Below, one piece after another: positions 36,310 to 48,499 of a stretch of 64,000 nt of DNA. The notes below the pieces were generated by a model, which was given only the letters and a program-made list of their open reading frames with translations, searched no databases and had not been told where the DNA came from. Position 1 is the first letter of the stretch, and the number at the start of each line of letters is the position of its first letter. Where the stretch lies: the NCBI GenBank assembly GCA_963682055.1, contig OY821742.1:6409816-6473815 (forward strand), given 5' to 3'. Source of the DNA: Primula veris. Lineage: Eukaryota; Streptophyta; Magnoliopsida; Ericales; Primulaceae. The position numbers and the translations under genes were made by a program.

Positions 36310-38750
36310 ATTGGGTACCTATCTATAACTTAATTAAGGATTGAACCATAAAAATGAAACTAATTAAGTATTGGTCCATTTGGTGACATCATTAAAAAAA
36401 TTGGTGACGTCATCAAAAACAATTAAAAAATAAAAACTGAAACTTTCTCTTTCTCTCTCCTCTCTCTCTCCGAAAAAACATCTTTGGACTGTATTCTCTC
36501 TCTTTAAACCGTCAACAAATCCCGCCATCAGACTGTATTCTCTCTCTTCGTTGATTTCAGAAAACAACATGGTGAAGGTAAGTTTATTATACTCATTATT
36601 ATCTCGTCAATCCAAAATTTATCCTTATTATCGTTGTTTTTATTAAAACAGTCTGAAAAATAAATTAATTAAAAAACAGTCTGAAAAATAAATTAAAACA
36701 TTATGAATACAAGAAAAAGCAGTATGAACTCTTAAAATTTAATAATAAACGCATTTGATCTCTAAAAACCTAACAAAAACATAAAAACATGCATTGTGTT
36801 ACAAAAAACAGTCTGAGTTATTATATAACAAGAATACAATGTATTAATTTTCTATTGTTATTCAACCAAGCATGCATTTCATCAAAACAAGATACTTACA
36901 ATGACAAAAAATGAATAGAAAAGGTTTAAACAGTTTTGTTAATTCGTATCATATTAAAAAAACATAATATCAACTAAGTATGCAATAGAACTACAACCCA
37001 ACTAAACCAAAGTATTAAAAAACTCAATCCTTTTCTCCACAATATCTTGAATCGTATTTGGATTTGAAATTTCAGTCTTAAATTACTCAAGTAAGAACCC
37101 ATAGATTTTGTATAAGCCACCAGGGAGGTGCTCTTCTACATATAGTAGAATGTCCTCAGGCATCGGATGAGGTTTCTTTAATGCTACTTTGTCGAGGTGG
37201 CGTTGAGCATTAAAGAAAGCACTACATAAGTCGGAAAATAGAAGTGTATCTTTGTAAGGGACTCAGGGCTTGTAGTGATAATGATTCATCAGATAATCTC
37301 TGTGCCTATTCATCCTAGAGCATTTCGAATGCGCGATCACCCGCAATATATACACGCTACTACTGTTATAAACATCCTCCTTTCAAGGATCATGTTGTGC
37401 TGCCATCTTTTGGTTGAGAATAGCTATGACACCGTCTATATTGTTTTGATATAACAAGTCGAAATGGATTTTGGCCGAGAATGAGAAGTTGGATTGAGAA
37501 ACAACGGATGGTTCAGAAAAGCTTCGGCTTGTACATATTTTTCGGTAAATTGTTATATATTATTTGGTGAAACAAAACATAACTTACACATGTTTAAAAA
37601 AAAACGTACAAGTCTCTGGCCAATTCAAAATGGTTGAGTGATTGAGTTATTTTCAAAGAGAACCCGAGTTGTTGTTGGACAGAGGTATCTATATAAACAT
37701 AATCAGTAGGGGGGGCTGTATTGCTTTTAATCCACTTAGGGAAAGAGAACCCGAGTTGTTGTTGGACAGAGGTAGCTATATAAACATAATCAGTAGGGGG
37801 CCTGTATTGCTTTTAATCCACTTAGGGAAGGTCAGAGCTAGCATGAATGTTAATCTGAATTTACTGAGATCAGCCAATACAAAAAGATCGAAATCTGCAC
37901 AAAAGAAATTGATAAATGGAAAATAATGGACTTTATGTTTACCTACGTATAAAAAAAGGTAGCAAAAAGATGAAAGAACTGCTAAACAGTAAATAAGTTG
38001 AGAATGAAATAAAAGATGTGATGTCCTCTTATGATAGCTAGATTCCATGGAAATAGTACCAGCAAACAAAAGGATAAAATTTAATCCACTCACAAAAAGT
38101 ATCAATTAAAAAACAGTCTGAAAAATAAACAGTCTGAAAAATAAATTAAAATAGTCTGAATACAAGAAAAAACGATATGAACTCTTAAAATTTAATAATA
38201 AACGCAATTCATCTCTAAAACCTAACAAAAACATGCATTGTGTTACAGAAAACGGTCTGAGTTATTATATAACAAGAATACAATAGCTCAAACTGTTTAT
38301 AATAACTCAGACTGTTTTCTGTAACTCTTGAATAGAATAGCTCAAACTGTTTTTTAAAACAGTCTCAATACAAGAAAAAACAGTATGAACACTTGAATTT
38401 TAATAATACAAAATCATACATTGTATTACAGAACAGTCTGATTTATTATAATAAATCTTTAAAATCTAAACTGATCTAGCAATTTGAGCTAAACTCAGCA
38501 AGAAAAACGGAGCTAGCAATAAAAAGCAGTCTGAAGGTTCTAGAGAGAGAACTTGTTTGAAAAAATTCGTTCGGTGAGAGATGATTTAGAGAGATATATA
38601 CAAGTTGCTGAGAGAGATAGTTTAGAGAGAGATATATACAGCTAATAATATATATATTATATATAGTGGACCAATTCTTAATTAGTTTCAGAAATAATGG
38701 ACCAATCCTTAAATAAATTTTATAGCCGGACCAATCCTTAAATACTCTTG
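36310..38750. mobile_element. Inverted-repeat transposon, about 2.4 kb, possibly carrying a gene fragment
   Basis: AATTAAGGATTGAACCATAA ... GAAACTAATTAAGTATTGGT on the left matches the reverse complement of the right (TTTAAGGATTGGTCCATTAT ... GAAACTAATTAAGAATTGGT). Inside are repeated AAAAAACAGTCTGAAAAATA blocks (about 36650 and 38110). The minus strand at 37080-37400 reads, in part, FFNAQRHLDKVALKKPHPMP and then EDILLYVEEHLPGGL, broken by stops; this looks like old coding sequence, perhaps captured. No target duplication was established. Confidence 0.6.
37655..37828. repeat. 87-bp tandem duplication inside the inverted-repeat element
   Basis: AAAGAGAACCCGAGTTGTTG begins at 37655 and 37742. 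The copies differ by a few bases and by the length of a G run. Confidence 0.88.
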
Positions 38751-38759
38751 TTTTCATGG

Positions 38760-41600
38760 TCTAATGCTTAATTTTCTCTTTCTGGTATCATGTATATATT
38801 TTGTTCATGTAAAAGGGCTATATGTTTCGGTTGGTAGCCCGTCAATTCCGATGAACTCAAATGCAAGATCATGATACAGTTTGCAAATTGTAGTATATAA
38901 GTTATCGGGATCAAGTCAATCGACTAATGGATTGGCTGACAGATTTTTTTTGGAAATAAGTTTTCCAAATCGGCAAAAAAATATCGAACAAGAGTTGCTG
39001 GCGCTATCGCACAACATAGATGTTTGAATTTTTGTCGATTAAATTTTGCATTCGGTTCTCTCTATGGGAATATCATTTTAACCCAGAAATACAACCCTTC
39101 TTTTCAATCATAGTGGTAAAAGATTGAGTGCTCAATCGGTCACGCATATTATTAATAAAATATTATCTCATATAGGTATATTCATCAGTTTTAAGCCAAA
39201 ACGTAGTGAGAGACGACAGAACAGTTACTCCACTATGCAAAATAGAGAGTATACGTCACTGTTTTGAGAGTTATAGAGAATATAGAAAGAGATGGAGGGT
39301 ATGGCCACTATCTTCGACATGTTTTTATGTTTTTCTCAACTCATATATGCATAAGACTCTGTGACATATATATTCATATCACTTTTCCTTTCTCGTCACG
39401 TGATAACTTATTTTACTTACTATTGAAAATACTAGTTAAAACATACCAGTTTCATGGGTGCAAATGAACCGATATGTTCAATAACAAGCTCGTGGTCGGC
39501 TCGACTCATGTTCGTTAAGTTACAAATGAATCGAGTCTGAACAAAAAATATATGCATAGTTTAATAAACTAACACAGGTTACCCATCTAGAGAGAATTCT
39601 AAGGAACTATTTTGAAAGTGGGAGTCAAGAGCTAAGTTGATTTTTTATTTCTCTTTGGGTTAAAGTTTTTGGCAAAAGAAGATAATACTTCAAAATGATA
39701 GTTCATAATTATATAACTTGGATAGTTTTTCTTTTATGAAAATATTATAACTTTATTCAAAGCTATAATTAAAATAAGAAAATAAACCGTCGGATTATTA
39801 TGGGTATGAATTCACTTAGTTTTGTTTTGTCTTTTGACACTTTATTCATTCGATCGTAATACTCATTTATATATATGTTAGGTAGCTCTCCAATGTAAGC
39901 CTTGTCCAGGTTTACCATAATATATTTTTATGTTTTTCTACGAGATGAGTTCTTGATTTTTATATCAGGTTTACAATGATATATTTCTACGTTTTTCTAC
40001 GAGATGAGTTCTTCATTCTTGTATCTTTTTTTATGTATATGGTAATAGTATAATTATACTCATCGTTGTTTTTAATACTAACATGTAAGTTTATTTTTCG
40101 TTTGCCTTTTGGTTTGTTTATTTGTCAAAATAAGCGTAAATCTCAGAATCATAGTTTGGTTCCGTGCTTTGAATATCATTTTGGATTACTTACTAATTAC
40201 AAATTTATTTATTTTATTCCTTATTTTGTTAATTCATTAAGATACCATTTTATGCTTGTGCACTACATCCATAATAAAAAAAATGCATGCGATAACTTCT
40301 CAACACAAGAAATGCCTTTCTATGACAAATAAGTTATATTTTTTTAGATTACTTCTTCGGATGCACATCCTAAATTGTTACTTGTACAAAAGTCTATTTG
40401 TCACAAATTTATGTTAACCAAATAGTTAATGTGTCTACAACGTTATTTGTGTCATTAGAAAAAAATAAATGCTACTCCTATGACTTTGATAATTTTTTAT
40501 TTTATGCAAAGATTATGATTTTGTTCAAAGGTACAAAATAATCACAAATAAATTGCCGGAATAGGGGTTGGAATTCACTTAAGTTTTGCCTATTCATTGG
40601 TAATTAGTTTTCCTTGTCCTAATGATTCAATAAGAAGGTATTGAAATTAAGCACTATTAATAATCACTCACAAAAAATATACAAACTCATCATCGTCTTT
40701 CTATATTTGTATACAAATTTTGTAAAGCGGCCGTGAGAGCACAACATTTGATATCTCCATTTTATATGGTTTTGAGGCGTATACAACTGATAAATTAATT
40801 TTTCGTTTGTCTTTGGTTTGTGCATTTGGCTAAAGAAGCAGAAACATCAAATTCATTGTTTGGTTTGGTGCATTATTATCATTTTGAATTTCTTACTAAT
40901 TATATATTATTGGCTAAGCATTTTTGCTTAGACTCAAATACTATATATGATCTTAAACACAATTTTTCATCACATAATTTCTCACCTAGTATTTAAACAA
41001 TGTTCAATCATATAAAAATATATATTCGCATGTTCTTTTTACTTAATCCCCACCCCTGACACACACAAAGTTGCACGCTCAAACTCATTATTTAGCAATT
41101 CGAGATTTATTGATTTTTGTCTTAATCGTTCAACCATCAGACCAAAATCTTGGCTCCGTCCCTGTATATAACAAATTATTGTTGTTTGTTTAAGTAGAAA
41201 ATACGACACGTATATAAAAAGGAAACTATAATTATATAATATATTTAAGTGTTATTTCTTACCCGAATCGTGTACTAAATTTTAAAATATTACTGTTTTG
41301 ATTTTTGTCTTAATCGTTTCCCGTTCGAGCAAATTTGTTGCTCCGCCCCTCTATATGATAAATTATTGTTGTTTGTTAAAGTAAAAAAATGTATCACATA
41401 TGTAAAAAAAATTATATAACTATATACTCTGTTTAATGTCGTTTTTTTGCCAAGTCATGCAATAGTTTTTTTTAAAAATTGATATGTTGACAAAAAGAAT
41501 TTTTTTTGAAATTAGTCAAAAAGAAAAGGTACTTAATAGAAGATAATAAAAACAAAAGTTACTATAAAAGTAAATAAATATTGGTATATATAATGTTGTC
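38760..41600. other. Gene-free stretch with degraded repeats upstream of RPL23A
   Basis: No gene is supported. A 59-bp tandem pair (CTACGAGATGAGTTCTT) lies at 39909-40026. A segment at 41105-41200 is repeated in diverged form at 41290-41390 (TTTTTGTCTTAATCGTT ... AAATTATTGTTGTTTGTT). Confidence 0.45.
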
Positions 41601-41616
41601 AGTGTCCTCATTTTCG

Positions 41617-41625
41617 AAACCCTAA
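41617..41625 (+). promoter_or_regulatory. Telo-box AAACCCTAA upstream of RPL23A
   Basis: AAACCCTAA lies about 40 bp before a strong donor (TAG|GTAAGTG at 41660) that would end a short leader exon. Telo-boxes are typical of plant ribosomal-protein promoters near the transcription start. The site is seen directly; its function is inferred. Confidence 0.65.
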
Positions 41626-41852
41626 TTTATAATCAGCCGCAGTTTATTTATCTCTCTAGGTAAGTGCCTTTTCTCACTCATTTTAGACTTTATATTCATA
41701 TCTTTTATTGAAAAAAAATTAATACCATGTTTGTGTTTTAATGTTAGCATGTCTTTGAGTTTTTTTTTTTTTTTTTTTAGGTCTAATTTTTTGTTTATTT
41801 TGTTTTGAATAACAGTTTCTTATCTAGCTAGGATTTGGTGAAAAAGCTTAAA

Positions 41853-44771
41853 ATGGCTCCTAAAGGTATGTCTTTTTTATTTTCCTTGTTATTTTTTTTA
41901 TTATATTTATTTATTTTCTGAAAAATGTGTTGATAAAATCATAAATTTAGTCTTTTTTTAACATTATTTACTTATTGTGATAATGGGTATTTAATAAAAT
42001 GGAAGAATATGTGTGGATAAATTTAATGGGTTTTTGGTATTTGGGTTGTTTGCTAATTTCATATATTGCATTCTCCATTATGATTCATGTTTATCCATAA
42101 GTTAAGTTTTCTTAAAAAATAGATCTTTTAATATGATTTTCTCTTTGTGATACTGTGTAGCTGCTAAAGTTGGTTATTTTTTATTTTGGATTAATTAGCG
42201 GAATTTCATAGTTTGCATTGTCCAAAGCTTCATGTTTACAAATAATTTGAGATGCCTCGAAATAAAATCTGTTTACTATGTATCCCCCTTTGTGATACTG
42301 TTCAGCTTCTAAAGATGTTTTTTGTATTCTGGGTTGGTTCGCCATATTTCATACTTTGCATTCTCCATTATGAAAACAAAATCTTTCTAATATGACTTCA
42401 TCTTTGTGATACTGTGTAGCTGCTAAAGATGGATTATTTTTTATTTTTGGAAAATTCGTGAATTTTCATAGTTTGCATTGTCCAAAGATTCAAGTTACAA
42501 GTAATTTGAGATACCCAAAATACATCTTCCTACTATGTTTTCCGCCATGTGATACGTTCAGCTTCTAAAGATGTTTTTTTTGTGTTTTCTGTTTTCTTAC
42601 TTCTGGGTTACTTCGCGATATTTCTTAGATTTTGGTGTCCATTAAGCTTCATGTGTACATATAAGTTGAGTTTCCTTAAAAATAAAATCTGTTTACTCTG
42701 TATATGATTTCCTCTTTGTGATATTGTATAGCTGTTAAAGATGGGTTATTTTTTACTCTGAGTAGTTCTCAATATATCACAGTTTGCAATGTCCATTAAG
42801 CTTCATGATCAGTTTACTTATAAGTTGAATTTCCTTAAAAATAAAATCCTTTAATATGATTTCGTCTTTGTGATATTGTGTAGCTGCTAAAGATGGGTTA
42901 TTATTCTACTCGGGCTAGTTCAAATAGTTTTACAGTTTGAGTTAAGCTCCTTGTTTACGCACAAGCTTTGTGTCCATTGAGCTTCATAGACAAATGTTTT
43001 AGGTTAAATTCTAGTTTTGTTTGCCCATTTATCTTTATGTCTTCTCGTGTCTGTGAATCTATTTTTTTGCCAAGTATAAATATTGCACAGTATTCCTACT
43101 GTAAAAGATATCGTGTCTTGCCTTCTGGTCCCACTTAAATTTTAAAGCCTCTGTTCTTATGAGGTATGGTTCATAATTGGATATCGTTGTTTATCATAAG
43201 TCAGAGTTCACAGTAGACCTGGGAGGGGATACCTAGGTGCTACTTTTTTCTCTTTATTTATTTATTTATATATATGGCTGTCAATACATCATTGCCTAAG
43301 GAATTTGCACTATATTAGAGTTGGGCTCAGAACGGTTTGAGATGCAGCATTCATTTCAGTTATGTGGTGAACAGAATTTTCTTTTGGAGGCAACACTTAT
43401 TTTAACAAGAGCATTATATCCGTGTTGGGCAGTAAATCTTCATTAGTGAACCACAGAAATTTTGACCCAAGTCAGTAGTTCTTTAGTTACTTTCCTAGTG
43501 TCCCTTTACACACGGTAACATCCACCCAGAAGGGAAAAGAGAGCAAATTTTGCTTATTTAAACCTATAAACTATCTCAAATGTAGTTTGTGTAATGCTTT
43601 ACTAGAGAAAATAACTATCTCAAATGTAGTTTATGTTATTCTGTTAGTAGTTAATAACTAACGTTTCTATGTTTATAATGAGAATTCAAGTAATCGGAAA
43701 ATATTTGAGGTACTACTTTTCGTTTCATGGCCTGTTGATATTAATTTAGTGATTTCTGTACCTCTTTAGTCCTTAAAAATCTTGACCCTAGAAGGAAGTG
43801 CTTGTGTTCAATTTTTTCCAACATAGTTTACCTTCTGTGTGTTTAATATTATTGCATGGATTAGTGTCTAAATCTGAAAATGATCTCATCCCTTGTCGCT
43901 AAGGTCCATTGTTTTGTGGTTTTTTGTTCTTTTCCCTTACCTTAAAATTTGAACTCTTGTCTTACTACAGGTGATAGTACCAAGAAAGCTGATCCCAAAG
44001 CAAATGCCTTGAAGGCAGCCAAGGCTGTGAAATCAGGCTCATCAGCAGTTCAGAAGAAAGCCAAAAAGATCCGAACAACAGTTACCTTCCACAGGCCAAA
44101 GACACTTAAGCTAGACAGAAACCCCAAGTACCCTCGTATTAGTGCAACTCCTAGGAACAAATTGGACCAGTACCGGATTCTGAAATATCCATTGACCACT
44201 GAGTCTGCGATGAAGAAGATCGAAGATAATAACACCCTGGTTTTTATAGTTGACATCAAAGCTGATAAGAAGAAGATCAAGGCTGCAGTAAAGAAGATGT
44301 ATGATATCCAGGCCAAGAAAGTGAACACTCTTATCAGGTACCTAATATATTTGTTCATCAGCCAGGGCAACATTTTTTATACTCATTTTTATGTGTAAAG
44401 TAAAATTTTGTTATTTTGGTTAACTGAACTTTCAATCTTTTTAAGTTTTTCGCTCGTCCTGAAATGAGCAACTGTTTTCTTTCAATCATTTAGTTTTTTA
44501 GTTTAAAACCAAATTAAAGTCAAGCTAGTAAATGAGTTTTCAAAGTTGCTCTTTAGTCTAAAACTTATGAACTGAATTTACAAAATAGAATTGTGAGCAC
44601 GGAGTGAAATACAGAAAACTGATTACTTTGCATATGTTTGCTTCCTTGCACTGACTCTCTCTCTCTCTCTGTATGTTGTGATGCAGGCCTGATGGAACAA
44701 AGAAGGCCTATGTTCGGTTGACACCAGATTACGATGCTTTGGATGTGGCAAACAAAATCGGGATTATTTAA
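41853..44771 (+). CDS. RPL23A: 60S ribosomal protein L23a (uL23), complete, 3 coding exons
   Basis: Exons 41853-41865 (MAPK plus one base), 43971-44337 and 44687-44771 sum to 465 nt, 154 aa, the usual plant length. uL23 sits at the peptide exit tunnel of the large subunit and is a docking point for the signal recognition particle. The basic N-terminus ([17 protein letters not shown]) is followed by the conserved core [49 protein letters not shown] and the C-terminus [21 protein letters not shown] probable leader intron starts at 41660. Intron 1, about 2.1 kb, contains a tandem array. RPL23A neighbours HEXO1/MKP1 in Arabidopsis (At3g55280) and a PsbP-like gene at its paralogous locus (At2g39460), which agrees with the genes around it here. 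Confidence 0.98.
42120..42960 (+). repeat. Six-copy tandem array in RPL23A intron 1
   Basis: TGTGATACTGTGTAGCTGCT, then AAAG, or a variant, recurs near 42146, 42291, 42405, 42549, 42716 and 42868, a period of about 115-165 bp. TTCATAGTTTGCATTGTCC and TAAGTTGAGTTTCCTTAAAA also recur. The GCT(N)CTAAAG core followed by ATG or GTT resembles the exon 1 end GCTCCTAAAG|GTATG, so the unit may derive from the exon 1/intron 1 border. Confidence 0.85.
44655..44671 (+). repeat. (CT)n tract at the RPL23A intron 2 acceptor
   Basis: CTCTCTCTCTCTCT forms part of the pyrimidine tract just upstream of the GATGCAG acceptor at 44686. Confidence 0.85.
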
Positions 44772-45853
44772 GTTCTTTTAGCTTTTAATTCTCTGAAGCA
44801 TCTTCCTTTATTGGCACAATGAGATGTTGTTTGAACATGTGGTTTTTTGAAGACTATGCAGTGTTTAACTTTGCCTTTTTATGTTCTTATAAGATATTTA
44901 CAAGTGTTTTAAAAAAGCGAGTTTTGTTCTTCAGTTTGGAATATGGTTCCTGATTTCCTTTATGCTTCTTTGAAATTCAAACAAAAAAATTGAACTACAG
45001 GATTGTGAGTGGGATGAAATTGAGTACTCCCATTCTTTGGCTGAATGTAATATTTTTCATTTTGTATTTTGGTATTTTCCACATTGTCCCATTTTGTTCA
45101 GAGATATAGAGCATCCAACTATATCGGTTTTGGAAAAACTAATCATGCAATGTTTATTGATATTTGATCATGTGCATTGACAACCTTTTCTGGATTTGTT
45201 CAACCATTTGTGATACATATCTAGTTTGTCTCGTTCTTTTCGGTTGGTTTGCATGATGTCAATGTACATCTATATTAGTATTTCCCATCTTCTCAAAGAC
45301 AATTATAGGTTCAAGTTTCAACAGTTAAAGATGATGATTGTGTGAATTTTAAATAACTACATGCAAATAAACTAGAGTTGCTCAATAATTACACCTACAA
45401 TTAACCTATATTTAATCAATTCACCTTTCTGGGAAAAAACACTGTTGTAAATTTTTATGAGTGTTCTTATTTAGATTACATAGAAGAGTTCGACTTTCTG
45501 CATAGTTTTTGCAGTAACTTTGAGATTTCCAGCGAGTTTTTTCACTAGTCGCATTTCCCATTAGTTATCGATTGTCTTAAATGAGGGTACACTTGATAAT
45601 GCCTCGTTCAAGTTTCAAAGTAAGCGCACATACGGCTAAACAATGTTTCAATTTCACACATCTTAAGAGTCCTGCTTCAAGAATAGGATCTCATGGTTAT
45701 GGAAATGAGAACGGCCTCACTCACTAAATGAAAAGGATCTGTGAAAATAGGGTTGGAACTTAAGTAACACTAGTAATTGGCATATTATAGACATGTCTAA
45801 TGGCTTGCCACGTCTCTATGTTATACACATTCGACAATTTCGATCTATTTATA
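44772..45853. other. Convergent intergenic region between RPL23A and the PsbP-like gene
   Basis: Contains the two 3' untranslated regions and no further ORF with support. Confidence 0.5.
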
Positions 45854-48464
45854 TCATATATCTAGCACTTTGAAAGAGTCTGCCACTACTTTGAGTTGGT
45901 TTCTTACTCTTTTCCACCTCCTTTCGTTTGCGCCCACGATCAATGTGTAGTATCTCCCTGCTCAAGTTCCACCAGAAAAGTATAAATGAGAACGTATGGA
46001 GATGTGTTGCTATGCTCTTGCTCGATACGACATTTATGTGTATTGTACAAATTGACAGAGAGAATATATTTTGTTATTTCCTCAATAGAGAAAAATTGAG
46101 TATGTACCAAAAACTAATGATTTGCATTTTCTAGGAACCCGAAATAAGGTTTGATATGTTTTTATTCTAGCGCCTGCCGTGCAGGATGTTAACCTGGGGG
46201 TGTCATCTAAAGTTTGAATTTATATTTAGTTTCGTTGGAACACCTCTCTTAAGAGAGAAACTAAAGTAGAAACAAATATTATTCACTTCATAACTTGGAA
46301 CTTTCTAATGGATTTTCATTGCAATTTTTTCGCATTTTCTTCTGGTAGTAAATCGGAACAAGAGCTTGAAATCATGACCAAAAAATGAACAGGAGAAGCT
46401 TACCATTTCCAATTGCTATCGTTGCGAAAGCTGCTCGAGAAAAGTTTGGAGAAGTAAGTGTATACTCGAAAGTATAGTAATTTTTCCCTTCTACAGTTCT
46501 CTGCATATCGGAAATAAGTTCAATTGTGAATTCAATAAGTTCTAATGATCACCAACCTCTATTCTATACAAGGAAACAGACTGAAAGTGTAAAGTCTTTT
46601 GTATTATAATCTGGCCAAGTTTTAACAGTGACACTTTCATTATTCTGTTAATCTGTACGTCCCGTAGAAAGATTCAAGCTTCTTTTTGTTAATCTATTTC
46701 TTTCCGTTAATTAAGATGATTGAGAGATGCAAACCTCTTGCATGTCGAATACATTTGCAATTTGAGTTGGTGCAGAGTATACATGGTTAACCAAACGGTA
46801 CACAACCTTGAAAAAAGGTTACAACTTGTTAGAAAAAGGAAATCAGAACATGAGAAATTATCAAAATAGTCGACTAACCTCCTGATATAATGAAAGTACC
46901 CTGATAAATTAAAAATAAAAGAAGAAAAGGGTTAGTCTATGTTTACCTCATCCATAGGACCTAAATCATGTACATCTTTCTTTTCAGTTGGGATGAAGCT
47001 CAATCTGACATTTTGCAACTGAAGGTACCGGTCCTTGAAAGCAGAATCGTGCCCTTGGAAATCAAAATCCTAAAAATATTGACATGAAGACTTAGATGGC
47101 ACCCGAGTCCGTTTTTCTTTCTTGTATAAGACAGAATACTTACTCTCCAGTCAGAAGGATAGTAGTATGAATAACCATCCGCTAAATCAACAAAATTGTC
47201 GTAATTTTTGGGCATTTCTGTCAGAGAAAGCATAATTAGAAATTTGTGAGGGGTATAATCAGTAAACTAGTAAGCAAAATCATGAGCTATCTTGTAAATT
47301 ACCTAAGCATTCAATGAAGTAATCTCGGTAAATTAAATCTGCAGTATTAGTTTTCGTTCTTACTTTCTCAGATTCAATGAATTGATACTAAAAAAAATGA
47401 TTATTCTAAAAACTCGGAATCGGCAAACATCCTCTCTTGCGAGTTCTGGAAACAAGTTACTAAATGAACTTGAAAGGAAAAATGATTTGAAACCAATCCA
47501 CCGAGTGACCAAGAACTCTTTCTGCAGTATTTCATGTTAGAAAAAGTTTTTATAAATACAATCTAATACATGTTTACCCCCTTTTCTTTCCTCTTTGAAG
47601 TGAACACATGAGTAGATACACTGAACAAAGTGTATAATAATTACAATATAAACTACAGTACCTTCAGCATAGAGTGAACTTGGTGAGAGCAACCTCAAAG
47701 ATAGTGCCCCTGACCCAACTAGTAGTGACCTTCTCTTACTATTTCCTGAAATAAAAAAGATCCAGTCACAAATAGTTTTTCTTTTATTTTTGGTTAAACA
47801 AATCAAAGTAGTAGGTTGGTGAATGATTTGTTAATGCCAGTAATCATCTTTACTACTTCACAACTCTATTTTAAGACTTCAAACTAAATAACCAGTTAGG
47901 TCCATATCCAGATTTTGTTATTTTATCAAGAGACTAGCTAGCAAAGCTTGTAGTTCATATATGTCATAAAAAGAGTCGAAATTTTGAAATCCATTCATAT
48001 TTCATCGGGGACTCACGCAGCTATGCAAAGATTTGTGACAAGGAAAAAATGCAGGAAATTAAAATCCTCTTCTAATCGCAAGAGTGTCTGAAGAATGTCA
48101 TTAATTAAAAAGTAAGTGGCAGCAAGTGTTTAATACAAAAACATTCCCAAACACTTGAGCATGAAATTATATGATTATAGAGCGGTATCTTACTCTCTTC
48201 ATTATAGGAAATGTTGCTTGAGCATGAAATGATGTATCTTGGAGAAAAAGCACTGGACTTTCTTGAGTTGGATGAATGGCACTGAAATAACAAAGTGAAA
48301 AAATAAAAATAAAAAACATATATTGATACATCTCTTTACATGCATTTTCTATAACATTATTTTAAAAGATACAGAAATGATGCAAGGAATATTTAGATTG
48401 TTTGGATAACCCTGTTGGAGAATGTAGTTGAGGCCAAGCTCATTGAGGGTGATGAAATTGCCAT
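45854..48464 (-). CDS. PsbP-domain thylakoid-lumen protein, probably PNSL1/PPL2 type, complete, 8 exons
   Basis: Minus-strand exons 48464-48411, 48281-48194, 47745-47662, 47217-47144, 47069-46947, 46806-46735, 46500-46404 and 45957-45854 sum to 696 nt, 231 aa, in agreeing phases. The N-terminus (MAISSPSMSLASTTFSNR, then Ser-rich CHSSNSRKSSAFSPR) is a chloroplast transit peptide. KRRSLLVGSGALSLRLLSPS SLYA is a twin-arginine (R52-R53) lumen-targeting segment. The PsbP fold follows: YDNFVDLADGYSYYYPSDWR, FKDRYLQLQNVRLSFIPTEK, DLGPMDEVVYRLV, KNYYTFEYTL, RYYTLIVGANERRWKRVRNQ and LKVVADSFKVLDI. I favour PNSL1 (lumen subunit of the chloroplast NDH complex) because of the sequence and because Arabidopsis PNSL1 (At2g39470) adjoins RPL23A. 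PPL1 (photosystem II repair) is the alternative. Confidence 0.9.
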
Positions 48465-48499
48465 TAATGGATAGCTTAGTTTCAGTTTATGAATAGAAG

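Noticed and set aside
36574..36590. ATG GTG AAG followed by GTAAG, resembling a short first exon
   Set aside because: It is inside an inverted-repeat element, and no second exon that continues a frame could be found, so it is not called a gene.
46404..48464. First impression of a truncated PsbP-like pseudogene
   Set aside because: Working through the splice sites showed the missing C-terminal exons (46735-46806, 46404-46500, 45854-45957), all in phase, so the gene is complete.
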